Assembly: GCF_019649055.1 (NCBI RefSeq)
Contig: NW_026570245.1
Coordinates: forward strand, 1,240,001 to 1,304,000
Direction of reading: 5' to 3'
Length of the DNA stretch: 64,000 bases
DNA from: Paramacrobiotus metropolitanus
Taxonomy: Eukaryota; Tardigrada; Eutardigrada; Parachela; Macrobiotidae
Shown here: positions 19,566-31,811 of the stretch, piece by piece
Layout of the letters: each line of letters starts with the position of its first letter
How positions within the stretch are numbered: the stretch's first letter is position 1
The notes under the pieces: generated by a model
Seen by the model: only the letters and a program-made list of their open reading frames with translations
Databases searched by the model: none
What the model was told of the DNA's origin: nothing
Position numbers and translations under genes: made by a program

Positions 19566-22332
19566 ATGCCGAATAAAAGTGTTTACACGGCTACAAATTT
19601 AACGTTATGGGAATCTCATCTGATTGAATTCCAACAACAATGGTTCCACCAATCCGCTATGAACTACTTTTACGTCACGGTGATGAACGTTTTTGCGGTG
19701 CTGGGCACTCTTGCCAACATGATAGTAAGGATTTCAGCTGGAAATATCGTAAAGCTGTTTTAATCAGAAGCTGCTTGTTTAGACGCATACTTCTATACCA
19801 CGACTGCTATAATTTCTAGGTGATCGTCTCGCTACTCTTGCTTCCTGAACTGCACAAAATCGAATACGCTTTTGTTGGAAATTTAGCGGCTGCGGATATG
19901 CTGGTGACCGGAGTTGTTATTCCAGTGAACATACTAGGTAAAAGTAATAATCTGTATGCTTTTAAAATTTTTTCAATATTTATTCGAGAAAATTCAGGTA
20001 TCTGTGACTTGTGAGCCAATTTGCCGCTGTAAAGTGTGGTGTAAAACCGTTAGAAATGAATCCAGTTGCAAGTGCATTTGTGTATAAAACTATTTAACTA
20101 CAGCAACTCTTCGTGGTCCGACAATGTTCCGTGACCATCCGTGGTTCTGCGAACTGGGCGGCACCATCTGCGCGTCATCCTGTGCCGGGTCAATCTGGTG
20201 CATCATGGCCATCAGCGTCGAGAGGTAGGGCACTGCAACGGCAGTCTGGTAATCGACACTCGACCCAAATAGATTGTCTCAGCTATGCAAGATTCCCAAA
20301 ACATCCACCGAACCCAACAACCGGAAGGCGTAATTGTATCCGGTAACTGCATGCTCTGCAGAGCTCCAAGCTGCATCATCGAGCATGCAGTGACATATAC
20401 CACTAAATTACTAATTACCCTCATCCAGTATGGTTCACGTTCGCTTTATTTCCGGCCTAATGACAGGGAGAGCGCGTTGTTTCTGGTAATGATCATACTG
20501 GTTTATCTGCATGCGATACACAATTCGCAAGAAAAAAAAGGCGAGGTGTTAGTTCTGTGAATGGACGCAGACTATCCTAAAACGCTTCCAACTAGAACTG
20601 TGATATGCTCGTTTCCAGCTAACCGATCAAACCAGATAATATGAATACTTCGACTTCGCTCGCAGATTGGTCAGAAGGAACTTACGGCACAGCACTTCGA
20701 TCACTTTTGTGTTATGATTTCCTATAATTATCCCTGAGATTTCCTAAAGTTAATTTTTATCACTTTTATGTGTTAAAAAAGTCTTCTATTCAACGTCTCG
20801 AACAGCCAAATCCACGATAAGCAGATAAATTTACCGAGAACAACAGGTGCGGACGCTGCACGTGCTTAAACCGCAAGAACATACAACAGTAGCACGTCAT
20901 TTCGCCAACATTTGTCGGTCAGCGAACTGAATTCGCTGACCGAACAATCTGCTGGGCGACCAATAGCCGACCGACAATTCGCTTGTATACTAAACTGTTG
21001 ACCGACGTTTTGTCGAATCATACTGTACTTCTGGAACAACAACTTGCGTTTCGGTTTTGTACGTTGGTTTTCGAGTTTTCTTAACACTTTGTTGTTTTTT
21101 CATAGGATTCTCTGATTTCTTAGGCTTCTTAATTTTCATGGGTTTCTCAACCCAGCAAAATGTCGTCAGCAAGTTGTCGGTGTTCACAAAAAGTCGTTTG
21201 CCCTTCCAACAAACGGTCGGGTCATTGTTTCGTCTGTCAGCTGTTTGACCAGTTTGCGAGCGAAGTCAAAGTACTGCATTTGGCTGCTGCAGCGTTGCAC
21301 TCAGGCATTTTTTCGGTTTCTTATCTCAGGTATATCTGCATCTGCCACTATGCCGTGTACCGGAACATGTTCACCCCGCCCCGCGTCGCACTAATGATAA
21401 TCTGCTTGTGGATTATTGCCCACAGCATCCATCTGCCAAATGTCCTCGGTTGGGGCCACACTAGTTACTCCGGTGACCTCTACCTGTGTACCGCCGAACT
21501 CGGTCTGTGGTCGTACTCGGTCTTCTACGGGATGAGCGCCATTCTCGTTCCCATCGGCATCAGCTTCTACGCGTACTTAAAGATCTATCTGCGAGTCCGT
21601 CGTAGTCGTGCTGGACGCCGCCATCTTACGGGCAACAAAAACCAAATGCCGACCAGCGCCGCCATTGGTAATTTCTAAGTTTTTTGAAAGCATTCACGTA
21701 AATACCCCGCCACCTGAGCACCGGTTTTCGACGTCCCGTAGATTTATCCTATTAACCTAAAAAGGTCTTGAATTTTTCTCAAAACTTATTTTGATTCTGT
21801 TTTTTAAATGAATGCCTTTTGTTTTATGCAGCTGTGAACATTTAGGATATTTAGTGGTATGCTTCTACAGATATTCAAGTTTGGTTGGACGTATTGATGA
21901 CTTAGTCTTTAACATGTACAAATTTTTGTGCAATTTCTTCTTACTTTTGTTCTGATTACAAACGACTGACGTTAATGGTGACATTATAGGCGCGGATTCC
22001 GATCCAGTTAGCTATAACCCAAAGGCACAGGTCATCCACCCCAAGACGAGGGTCAGCGGTGTTCAAGGAGAAATGAAGCTGCTGCAGGCGCTTTTTAAAA
22101 TGTTTACTATATTCCTGGCATCATGGCTGCTGATCGGTATTTTTTTTGTGGCGCCTGGGTTCATTTTCCCAAATGGTATTCCTACGTGGGGCTGATTTTA
22201 GCGCATGGCAGTAGCGCTACGAATTCCGTCGTGTACTTCTGGATGACCGATCTGATGCGAACCACCAAAAACGGTTATATCCGTCTATGGAGTCGGTTTC
22301 GACGCACACGCATTCAATCGCAGCCGTTCTGA
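19566..22332 (+). CDS. class A GPCR, melatonin-receptor-like, five exons, frame break before TM7
   Basis: Exons are 19566-19724, 19820-19937, 20104-20224, 21330-21667 and 21990-22332, all with GT-AG borders and matching phases. The extracellular N-terminus has NKS and NLT sequons. TM1 spans exons 1-2 (GTLANM-IVIVSLLLL), and TM2 has NLAAADMLVTG. Exon 3 gives the TM3 cysteine (WFCELGG) and MAISVER; exon 4 continues YICICHYAVY, so the DRY motif is ERY. The CHYAVY stretch, TM4 and TM5 resemble melatonin-type and related orphan receptors. TM6 (FLASWLLIGIFFVAPGFIF) and TM7 (YVGLILAHGSSATNSVVYFW) lie in different frames of exon 5, with the break near 22170. NSVVY stands at the NPxxY position. As written the receptor would lose TM7: a recent pseudogene or an indel error. 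Ligand unknown. Confidence 0.72.
20880..21135. repeat. composite repeat: GTCGAC-like words with CTTAGG tract
   Basis: Inside GPCR intron 3 there are repeated words around gtcggtc, cgaccgac and gttttgtcgaatc, followed by ttcttaggcttctta. The same pairing occurs at 30930-31240, 53750-53990, 55921-56160 and 56880-57070. Confidence 0.45.
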
Positions 22333-23434
22333 GTTGAGAAGAAGAACATACGCTTCCATCCTGGGTAGATTTTCACTCATTTGATTATCCATTTCAATGT
22401 CACGTAGAGAAATTTCGATGTAACACAAAGAAAATTGTGTGTATATATACATGCATATTTTATACGGATGTTAGCGTTCTAACAATATTGCGAATTTGCG
22501 CTTTCTCTATGCTGTTGGTACTGTACTTAGTAGGATGTTGCCGCAAGTAAGGACTGCTTTACGTTTCCAGTACATACGTGATAAAGCAGTGCATTAAATT
22601 TCACGGACCTGTAGTTGAGAGTGAAAAACATTTCGCAGGTTTGTATGGAATATTAGGAGTACCTAAAACGACCTTTAATGGTATAATATTTTGGTTTGCT
22701 CAGCCATCGCACTCAGTTATCATTTCGTGAAACTATTTGGTGCGCATCCCGGTGTCATGGCTCACAAAGTTAAAATGCAGCTTTTAAAATTTCTTTCAGT
22801 TTACTAAGCTGTTAGGTGCCCGGGCGAGGTCTATCCGGGTAACGAAAAACACAAGACGGCGTTATTTCGAGCCGCTAAGTACTTCTGTCAGCAACTGCGC
22901 AGTACGCATTAAAACACAACATCCACTTTTCTTAGTCTTATATTTAAGTAAACAGCCAAAATAAAAACCAAACAGCCGTTCCGCTCGTAAACAGACAGAA
23001 AGGCGTTAAAGGTTAGCCAGCACCGCTGGTTGGAAGTGAGCCACGAGATGTTTGTCAACGCAGACCGTTCACGGTGCTCCGTTGGGATCATCGTTTCCAA
23101 ACCGTTCGTTTAACACTAATGTTGTCAATGTGGTTAGCTTGGAGACATCAAAATTGGATGGGTTCGCCATGTTGCACACGTGATGCGGGTAATGGATGGG
23201 TTGACGCGGATCCGAGCACCGGTAGTAGCACAAAGTCTACCAGAAGAAATTATCACACAGTCAACAGACAGTTCACGGCAATTGACAAATCAGGGGTTTA
23301 ACTGGAGAAGCGTGTTCTACTGCTTTGTTTAAACCGCGCAAGAGTCGGTTTGACTGTAGCTGTCGTGAAACCGAAGCGACCCGATACCAAATTCGAAAAA
23401 TCAATTAGGCAAGAGCCACGAAAATAAATTATAT
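22333..23434. other. gene-poor stretch
   Basis: No confident gene. A few coding-like runs near 23100-23300 change frame repeatedly and could be remnants of an element. I do not annotate them. Confidence 0.35.
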
Positions 23435-23600
23435 TGCACGCCGGATGTTGCGCGCGCAAACGGAGTTTACGCCTACTTTGAAGAACACAGAGTATAGGAA
23501 GACAAATCATTTGGCTAAACAAGGTCAAAAAGCAACTCGAAAACGTGTCTGGAAGTGTTCGAAAGCGAAGTTCCTGTGAATGTACCCGAATTTAGTGTTA
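23435..23600 (+). repeat. diverged fragment of the foldback element family
   Basis: Words cgccggatgttgcgcgcgca, gtttacgcc and the arm ending acccgaattt match the right arm of the copies at 9185-9655 and 45498-46162. Confidence 0.6.
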
Positions 23601-24969
23601 TGTATAGGCTCACCATAGCGGACCACTTGAACCACCGTATGGGTAGGCGGCTATTGCCTGGAAATTTCTAACTGTCCATGCGAACCGCAATGCGTACTAA
23701 CCGCAAAAGAAGAGCAAAGACAACGTACCTTCATAATCCGGTTTTCGCTCTCGTTCTCGTCCACCATGGCATCCTGCGTCTTGCAGCCATCGATCCACTG
23801 CGCCACTGCCGAACGATTCAGCGGCTTTCGGAGAACGAGACCGCTTTCGAAGAGATCCCACATCTTCAGTTCAATTTCGTTATCCGACTGCCCGCTGAAG
23901 GAATGCAGCGCTACAATCGCCTCCAAACCGTCATGTTCCAGGCTAACCTTATTCAGAATGACTCGGTCGGCCAGCGGCAAACATCCAACGATCAGATCCG
24001 CCACGGTGCCCAAAAAATGGGAGAAAGGAATGCCGGCGCCCACGTGGAAAGCACAACCGTGAAATACCACTGCCCGTAGGCGGCCGCTGCTGAGCAAGCA
24101 CTTGAGGAGGCCGGACATGTGGATGGCTTGAGCCAAGTTGAGACTGCGCAGCTGTGTAAGAACCACGATCCTGGTAGTGTAGCGCAAACACTTGAGCACA
24201 CCAGCCACCAGCCAATACGTGTAGTCGTCCGAATAATGGGGCAGCGCGCCATACTCTTCATGAACCCCGGACACCCACACATCGGGAAAATGTCCGTCGG
24301 TGGTTAGCAGAGTGTTCCACAACGGACACACTCGTCGGCAGCGAAAGCGCCTGATTGAGTCCAGCGAGCGGAAGATCTCCAGCAGCAGCACCGGCGGTAG
24401 CGGCATGCCATCGTCACTTTCGGATGGATCGGTTGGGCTCATGATCGTCGGCTGCGCTGTTCGGGATGGACGATGCCATGTTGCCTTCTCTTGCGCCCAT
24501 GCGTGAACGTTTTCCTACAATCAGCAGCAGCCATGTGATAATGTAAGAGGTCAATAAGTACGTACGTGGAGCATCAGGGTACTAAGGAGTCGAAACACCG
24601 TTGCGTGGCATTAAAAGACCAAAGCGAAGCGGGAAATCAAACTGCAGCGTCGGTTTACTGGGTTTCGAAGACGCACATATGAATCTTTATGATATTAATA
24701 GAATCCTACCGTTCAAAACGTATATCCGCGCGGTTTTTATGGACTAATCAACGCGTGGTCATTAAAAGAAGTCGGTTTTAGTCAAGCATAGTCTTAAACA
24801 TTCCTTGTCACAATTTTGATTTTGCTTAGTAAAATTGGTCAATTTTAAATTATAATTAGCTGAATCAAAATAAAAGCAAATTAATTATGATCAGTTTAAT
24901 ACACACTAGACTACAGCCGTATAGGAAATGCAGAGTATCGAAATGAAGCCCACTAGCCTAGTACTTAAT

Positions 24970-25472
24970 GGCATAGGTCAATTGCTTTGTGTAAGCATTA
25001 CGCGACGCGCAAGCGGCAGTCGGGTAAAAAAACATGACGTCACGGCGCGTAAGCAGGTAAACGATTTGATTGGTAAACCAGAATTCTGGGATGGGTTTTC
25101 AGCTTACCCGTCCGCGTAACCGTTGCGCTTCGACGTCGAAGCGCAACCGTTACCCAAACTACGAGTAACTCGTAACTCTCCTGCACAGATCAACAAAATT
25201 TTTGTTTTTTTGAACCAAAAGTGCATCCAGCGACCCAGATTCACACTTCTAAACTCAGAACCAACTTTTTTGACGTTTTACCGCATTAAAGCATCAAAAA
25301 CAGATTTTTCAGTTTCACTTCAGTTTTTCCGTTGTTCAATTTCTTTCTTGGCACGGAAGCGTACTCGCCTTACGATTGGACGATATTTTTTTCGCTGAGT
25401 CATGGACAGATTTTTAACTGTTTCTCCGTTACCCGACGCGCATTGGTTACCCAAATGCAATTGACCTATACC
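24970..25472. mobile_element. 503-bp MITE-like element with imperfect terminal inverted repeats
   Basis: The left end reads ggcataggtcaattgctttg; the right end, reversed, reads ggtataggtcaattgcattt. Similarity extends to about 40 bp, including a cgcgacgcgc-type word. There is no coding capacity. It lies within the intron of F-box gene B. Confidence 0.65.
25123..25146. repeat. perfect 24-bp palindrome
   Basis: ttgcgcttcgac followed directly by its reverse complement, flanked by near-palindromic gtaaccg and accgttac. It is the centre of symmetry of part of the surrounding MITE. Confidence 0.75.
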
Positions 25473-26198
25473 AATAATGACTAACCACGGAGAAAGCAGT
25501 ACTGTAATTACTTTAAATACAGAATTACGTCTTTGTACTTTGTGTCTTTATTTGTAGACACTAATAAACCTCAGTGTCGAGTCTTTTCATTTTTTATTCA
25601 GTTTATTTTTATGAAGATTCTTACCAGTTGGCTAGATGTCAGCGGACGGGATTCTTGAAGCTGTAGGTAGCGGAGCGTCATCTTTCGCGGACAGAGCGAG
25701 ATACACGCGGTGTGGAAGCGTTTCGCTACGTCTCTTTTGAAGATCTCCTTTATTGAATGCCACGCATTGGCGCGATACGCATCAGGCAGCTAAGCACAGC
25801 AGACGACAAAGTCTTTCTCCATCACGCGACACACCTCCCAATCCCCATCCGCGAGCGGGGGACGAACCTGGCCGCGGGGAACCAGCTCCTGGATGGTGTC
25901 GGGCAGCGTCACTTGAACGCATTCAAAATCCTGGTTGCGGTAGTCCCCTCGGTCGACAGTCTGTCCAGGATACCAGATCCACGCACCATCGGGCGGACGG
26001 CGCAATAACGCTTGCGCAGGGCCCCAGGCGGGAGCGAGTCGTACCTGCTGCTCGTGGAGAACTGGAAGATGCGTCCGTATTTGACCAACTCTGCGCGCTG
26101 TCGGTTCCCGTGGATGATTTTGTATGGGTTGCCGTGGTTATTGGCTGGGTGGTGTAAGTGGGCAGGTGGGTCGATGAAGTGGTTCCACTTATAGACAT

Positions 26199-28821
26199 TC
26201 TGGCAACCTAACGTATTTAGCAGGGGAACGGGAAGGTATTTACTCACGTTTCGTTCCAGACTGTGGACAACATTGGGAACAAAGGGCAGATAAAACCGCA
26301 AAATCGGCCTGATGATAATCCACAGTGTGTTACAACACACAGGAATAACTACTATCAACAGGTTATACCGCAAAATTATTAGACTAAAATTACCACTGCT
26401 GCGTATTGTATACACAGCAAAAAACAGACGTACCGCGTATCAGGAATTAATGGCAACTATGAATCCCAAACTCCGTACGTTTCCAGAACTGGTTTCGGCA
26501 CCAGTTTTTTACCCGTGTCTATGCAGCTATGTCAATGACCTTTTACGATAAACTTCAACAACGAATGTTAAGTCGTTTTAACATCGTAAACCGTGTTCTG
26601 CACCGATCGTAAAGTCAGAATGATTCCATCATTTTCGCCAGAAGCGCACTAACACTGAATGAGACCGTCTAGCCGCATGCTAATACATACAGTTCATAAC
26701 ATTCCAAGGACATCCCTCTCCGTTATCACACTTTCCAACATACCACCAAAGACTGTCAATACACTTCCCAGGTACACTGTATGTGTAGTTTAGAGATGCA
26801 GACGCCGCGTGGAAATGCTGCCGGTATTCTTGGCACAGTCGCAGTGGAGAGCCAGTGTGAACGGTTTGTGGTTTTGTTAAGTTAACATCTCGCTTTGCTG
26901 CATTTTTAAAGTTTATTACTAGAGAGCAGTTTGGATTACAGAACAATAAACGCAAACTACATCTGTTTCCGTTCGCATGAGCATAAACATTAATAGCACA
27001 CGTATGGAAGCTTTGTTATATCCAAACTATAGAATGCAGATCTGTTTGCAACAGAACTTGGAACAACTGAGTCCCGCTGTTATCGTGTCTGGCCCGAAAA
27101 AGAATTTCTGATTGGCAGCCGGAAAAAGATGAACGTGTAAAAATCTTTTATTTTCAGCGTTCTCTTTTTCAAAATACGTTGCAAACGTGCAATACGTACT
27201 TAATTGTCAGAAGCAACAGTGCTATTTATAGCCATCCTTTACCTTATACAGTATAAGTCAGTAAAATCGGAACATACTATAAATGTAAAACTCGAACCAT
27301 GACCTTTTGGTAATAATAATTTACAAGTGTACCGAACATTAATGATGATTACAATATTCTGAATAACACTATTACGGCTAAGAAATGTTCAATATATGGT
27401 TGGTATCTGATGTCATACAGCGAACGTTTAGTGTTAAAAATTCAACGATGGTTAGTCTGTCTGTAAAGGTTTGCTCTGCGCTAATTGCAAGTATATTAGT
27501 TCGAATTATCTGTACTGCGTCTCATTGGTAATTTAAATAAAGAAATCATTTTTCGTTATAACCATTTCTTTACAACCCGCCTTCATGGCCTTCGAGGCAC
27601 TATCCGCTGCTTGCTAGGCTTCCTTCCGCTGGACAATGCTAGAGCTCATTTTTCACCATAAAGCGCTGCAATGTGTGCAACGTAAGTTTGGTCAGCCTGG
27701 CAACATCCAAAGAGCACAGTTCATCGTCGGTCCAACTGGATTGCCGGTAGTGGATGCCTTCACGTCTGTCGCCATTTTGGAACATGTCCAAAATCTGTTT
27801 AATCGAAAGCATAATATTGAAAAGCATCGGTCGGTGTATTCTGTTGCTGTCTATACCGTGATACCACAGCCCAATATACTGTACTACTACGTAGTAGCCC
27901 ATGTACTTAACGAGCAGGTTAAAAAATGATGACCTGCAATGTTAATGAGTAATGGCAGTGGACAAAGCCCGGCTGCGGCTGAAAGAGCTTTTAAGCGAGC
28001 TGTGCTCTGCCGCCCATGGGCAGCCGTCTCACGCTGCGCCTGCTTGTACACGTGCACAAACGGCTGTTGCAAAAGCGGGGCATTTTGTTTGCTAACTTAT
28101 CAAGATTGCCGACGCTCATCAAATCAGGCCTACAATGGCAGATATAGAGAGTCGGGGGGCTATGTTACTGGGCTGTGGTGATACTATGAAATCGGCACAA
28201 AAATGTCTGGATATACCGCACGCATCCCTACAGCGAAAGCCACAAATTCATGGTTCACGGCGTCACGCCACAATCGCTACTCCCAGCTACTACGTACGTC
28301 ACACCACGGCACATTGTTTACGCGTTATTATACTGTACTACTGTAGTGGTCAATCTGCGTTGAGAAAAAGCGTAAATTGTGTTTTTACTTATTAGTATTG
28401 CTCTTAGCAGTCAGCAGCTATCAGGTTCAATTGAACTGAATGAATTTCGAGTGATGTTGTTTTTGTAACGTTTAAATTCGAATCCTTTTAAGTAGTACTA
28501 TGCATAAGCACTTTTTGTAATGCTGACGGCCTTTGCCCAGTAAAGAGTTGAGATTTCGAATTATGTTAATCGGCCCATAGCCTGGTGGTGGTACGTTTGA
28601 CTATGTCTGTATATCCGCGGTGCGATTACTAGGTTGGATAACTTTTATCTCATAAAATCAAACCAAAAAGGTACAAAATTTCTAAAACGTACCCAAAAAA
28701 TTTCCCATTAGCCTAGTAAGGTATCTTCATCAGCTTATGCTTTATAAGTTGGCCAACGTAGGAAAAATATTAACAATAATTACAACAAGCCCCTCCGCAC
28801 AGAGACGCGTTTGTTACTTAC
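26199..28821. other. gene-poor stretch with a possible terminal exon
   Basis: On the minus strand, 26702 to about 26900 reads like a cysteine-rich terminal exon (PGKCIDSLWWYVGKCDNG, then CPWN) with a stop near 26703; no upstream exon was found. Open frames at 27636-27929 on both strands do not look coding. Confidence 0.3.
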
Positions 28822-30461
28822 CATTCGGACTCTGTAACCTTCCCTAGAGTTCTCCTGGCCTGCATTCTCCTGTATCCATGCAGTTAGGCTAGCCGCATCG
28901 ATGGGCAGTGTTGGCAATGCTGCTTCTAGCACGCAGTACAGATCCGTTCGCAAATCAGACGATTCCAAATTATGCAGGGCGAACGAAATTAGCTTATCCC
29001 AAGGATCCCAGAGGCCCCACCAATGCCAACAACGCGACGAAAACATGCAGTTCTTCCAAAGTACAACGACGACCGTCGATGCCGCATCGGAGCAAGCGTC
29101 AGCCACACTGCGTATATCCCCGTGGAAGTGATCGAACATCATCCAGACACACCGGTCAAATATAACCGTCAATTTCCGTCGCGGCGTCGGCTGCACTCCT
29201 TTCCTGATAGCCTGAATAAACTGCAGACAGTCCGCCACGTCTTTGTTGTTATCTATTGGTATCTGCACAGGGTGCCTGATAACGATTCGGTGCGTCGTGT
29301 GGGTAATGCATTTCCACAAACTTCCTGCCACGGTGACCGCCCAGCGTTCTCGCTGGAAGCCGGATGTTCTGGATTGTGGCCGAAAGGATACCCGAATTTC
29401 TTTGGAATATTGCTCCCGAGTAAGCACCCAATGCCACAACATGCATACGCGACGGCACAGCATCAACTTAACGCTGTCCAGCGACTGGAACACCTCATCG
29501 AGTAGTTCCACCGGCAACGCTGATAGACAGGCGGTTCGATCGCACTCTTGTTCAGTTTTCACAGAATCGTGTTCGTCCTTCGGCCGAATCCAATCAGACC
29601 CGGAAAACCTCCACCCTTCGTGGATGAGCTTCTCCATATCCGACCGGGCGGTTTCTAAAAGGCATTCCTGTAACACACAGAAGTGTTTTTGGAAACGTCG
29701 TATAAACATTAAAATGTCAAAATTTACGAGGAAGTGGCATCACGGAACGATGGTCGGTAATCACCTTGTTCGGTACTCATTGGTCGGTTCGAACTCACCA
29801 TATAAGCGCTGCTTATCTCCCTAGCGTCCTCCCTGTGCACACACACGACCGCTCTTCCGATGTGACAGACTGGGTACACACTGTATGTGTCTGAATGCTT
29901 TTTCCACATATACCACAACGCAGCCGACATCGGTCCGTCTTCTGTATATGACTGCGTTAGCGTGTACGATGCAGCCATAAAATAAGTGGGGGATACCGCG
30001 CGCTCTTCCAAGACCCTCTTGGATGGCGCAATGCGGACCGCTTCGACTGGAGCGCAGCCTTCAAAGATAAAAGTCTCACACTGCACTCGGATAACCACGC
30101 ACCCTCTGCCAAACATTCCTGGAGAGAGGAATTCGGCTGGGAACCAGGTCCACGGTTGATCCGCCGATGGTCGCGCTAACACCTGGATCTGCTCGTTATT
30201 ATCCCCGCGTGATGCCCTTTCCAGTACTGCCAGTCTGTCATCGTCTTGTGCATCTGTAGGTGTGGACAGGGAGTAATGAAAGACATTCCGGAGTGAACGA
30301 CGGTCCATAAACTGTGAACAATGCCCGGGATAGTCGAAATCCAGAACGTAGCCATTATCCGTCACATTGACGACGCGTGCGTGCTGCAGCTGTCCATCGA
30401 TAGTGAGCACGTCCACCGAGTTCCAGCTGTCAGCTTTTGAGGACTTCCAGAATAAACGCAT
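28822..30461 (-). CDS. F-box gene C, intact barrel-like N-domain plus F-box
   Basis: Exon 1 runs from 30461 down to 29799 and exon 2 from 29667 to 28822 (GT-AG, phase 0); a gtaagt donor at 28821 implies at least one more exon that I did not find. The start is set at MRLFWKSSKADSWNSVDVL, which aligns with gene A's MHLYGDDEHSVSAWNSVDVL; an upstream in-frame ATG at 30506 would add 15 residues. The N-domain has the same beta-rich core (ARVVNVTDNGYVLDFDYPG). Exon 2 carries the F-box, LPVELLDEVFQSLDSVKLML and CRRVCMLW, which should bind SKP1 and place substrates on an SCF ubiquitin ligase. The region after it varies between paralogues and probably selects substrate. C is the only undisrupted one of the three minus-strand paralogues in this window. 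Confidence 0.75.
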
Positions 30462-30807
30462 TGCAGTAAATGCATAGGCTTGGAAAAATGTCGTTGATGC
30501 TGTCAAGTCATATAAAAAACTAAAAATACTTCATCGCAATAATGTTTTACGTTCGATCAAGTGTGGAAAAGGCGACGAAGTAACTTCATATTGTCCTTTT
30601 GCTTCTGGTGACCGTGATTTTGCATCCGCAATCCGTATTTTTGTTTGGTGTTCTGTGAATTGGGATTTTTCCAAGCGCAAATGACGACACACTATCATTA
30701 TCAACAGTTGTTATTCTATGAACGCATGCAACAATTGATTGTCGTCCATAGAATGGGATGTGTCCCGCATCCGCTATCAAAGGTCAAAGAAAAAATGCCT
30801 TTATTAC

Positions 30808-30827
30808 AGAGAGAGAGAGAGAGAGAG
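30808..30827. repeat. (AG)10 microsatellite
   Basis: Ten uninterrupted AG dinucleotides. Confidence 0.95.
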
Positions 30828-30929
30828 TTCCAATAGTTGATTTGACTAAGTGTTTAGGAATTTATCTATTTAGATCGCAGTCGCAAATGGAAGTTGCAGT
30901 CTGAAAATGTTTCGGGTCGCACCCGGACA

Positions 30930-31240
30930 TTTGGGAGAGTGACTTTTCGCCGCAGTTAAATTCGCCGCACGACTGTTCGCCGCAAAGACATTTCGCCGTG
31001 GGACGTTTGGACGCTTGAACAATTCGGTTTGTGACAATTTGCTTTGAGACATTATGAATTTGCGACATTTCGACGCAAGACGTCTGTTCGCGGACAATTC
31101 GCCGCAAAAGAATCCGACATGCTAAATTTTCGCGGGTTTTCCAGGTTTCTGGCAAGGTTTTCTTAGTAAATTTCTTAGGTTTTTTAAGTTTTCTTAGGTT
31201 TCTTAGGTTTTCTTAGCCTTCGTAGGTTTCTTAGGTTGTT
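30930..31240. repeat. composite repeat: TTCGCCGCA words plus CTTAGGTTT tract
   Basis: Words ttcgccgca and gacatttcg recur at irregular spacing (30945-31105), followed by six or more ttcttaggtt words (31155-31237). Related composites occur at four other places in the window. Confidence 0.6.
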
Positions 31241-31469
31241 CTATCGATTACAAATACATCATCGGTTTCATCACCGACCTATCAAAAAAAAATAATTATT
31301 TTAACAAATGGCCATTAAAGATCAACCGTTGCCGATCATGAGGAATGTTTTCTTTATCCCAAATCAGGCCTTTCAACTGGTACACCCAATAGGCCAAATT
31401 AACGTCCACCTTGAGGATGTGTCTTTATTTCACCTGTGGTACAACGTAATTTTATAATAACTGAAAACA

Positions 31470-31679
31470 TCAGCCTCTTTTTTTTACAACATCAAAAATT
31501 TCATTAAAGATTTGTGCTCCCTCCATCGTTCCCATAACCGATGCCGCGTTGCCGCGCTGTATACCCAGTGACAGCCTTTGGCGTAAAAACTCATGGGAAC
31601 GGGCTTCGCCTGTGTGTTGCTCGAGTCTTTTCCCCAGTGCTTTAATAAAGGCGATAGCGGATGGTCCCCATGGGCCCAT
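31470..31679 (-). pseudogene. retroelement-like protein fragment, copy 2
   Basis: Encodes MGPWGPSAIAFIKALGKRLE, then EFLRQRLSLGIQRGNAASVM and EIFDVVKKRG. It is a shorter paralogue of 17982-18407. The same frame continues upstream into the Ser/Glu minisatellite (31702-31811). No reverse transcriptase or other enzymatic domain is present nearby, so it is a relic. Confidence 0.45.
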
Positions 31680-31701
31680 TGGATTGGCCCGCGCTCAAGT
31701 T

Positions 31702-31811
31702 CGGACTCTGACTCTGATTCTGACCACTCGAACTCTGACTCTGACCACTCAAACTCTGACTCTGACCACCCAAAGTCTGACTCTGACCACTCAAACTCTG
31801 ACTCTGACCAA
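31702..31811. repeat. 21-bp minisatellite, about five copies
   Basis: The unit is close to aactctgactctgaccactc plus one base. It is open in several frames (SDSDHSN on plus, WSESEFE on minus) only because 21 is divisible by three. It directly abuts the retroelement-like fragment. Confidence 0.85.

Larger units (their letters stand above)
23729..26198 (-). pseudogene. F-box gene B, intact F-box exon but broken N-domain
   Basis: The F-box exon is 23729-24514 (acceptor gtag, donor gtacgt). It has a complete frame: ENVHAWAQEK, then LPPVLLLEIFRSLDSIRRF and CRRVCPLW (the F-box), then a leucine-rich C-terminal region (GRLRAVVFHG, LPLADRVILNKV). The upstream N-domain exon (25625 to about 26198) matches gene A (TIQELVPRGQVRPP; TLRYLQLQESRPLTSSQL before gtaaga). 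It has a TAG in place of the Trp codon of A near 25795 and a frame break near 26010. Either the locus is dead or only a short F-box product is made from an ATG at 24442. The intron contains a MITE (24970-25472). Confidence 0.65.

Noticed and set aside
23678-24506. Plus-strand ORFs
   Set aside because: Antisense to the intact F-box exon of gene B.
25091-25100. gatgggtttt as a telomere-type unit
   Set aside because: A single isolated occurrence; no tandem array is present.
28901-29824. Plus-strand ORFs up to 193 residues
   Set aside because: Antisense shadows of F-box gene C.
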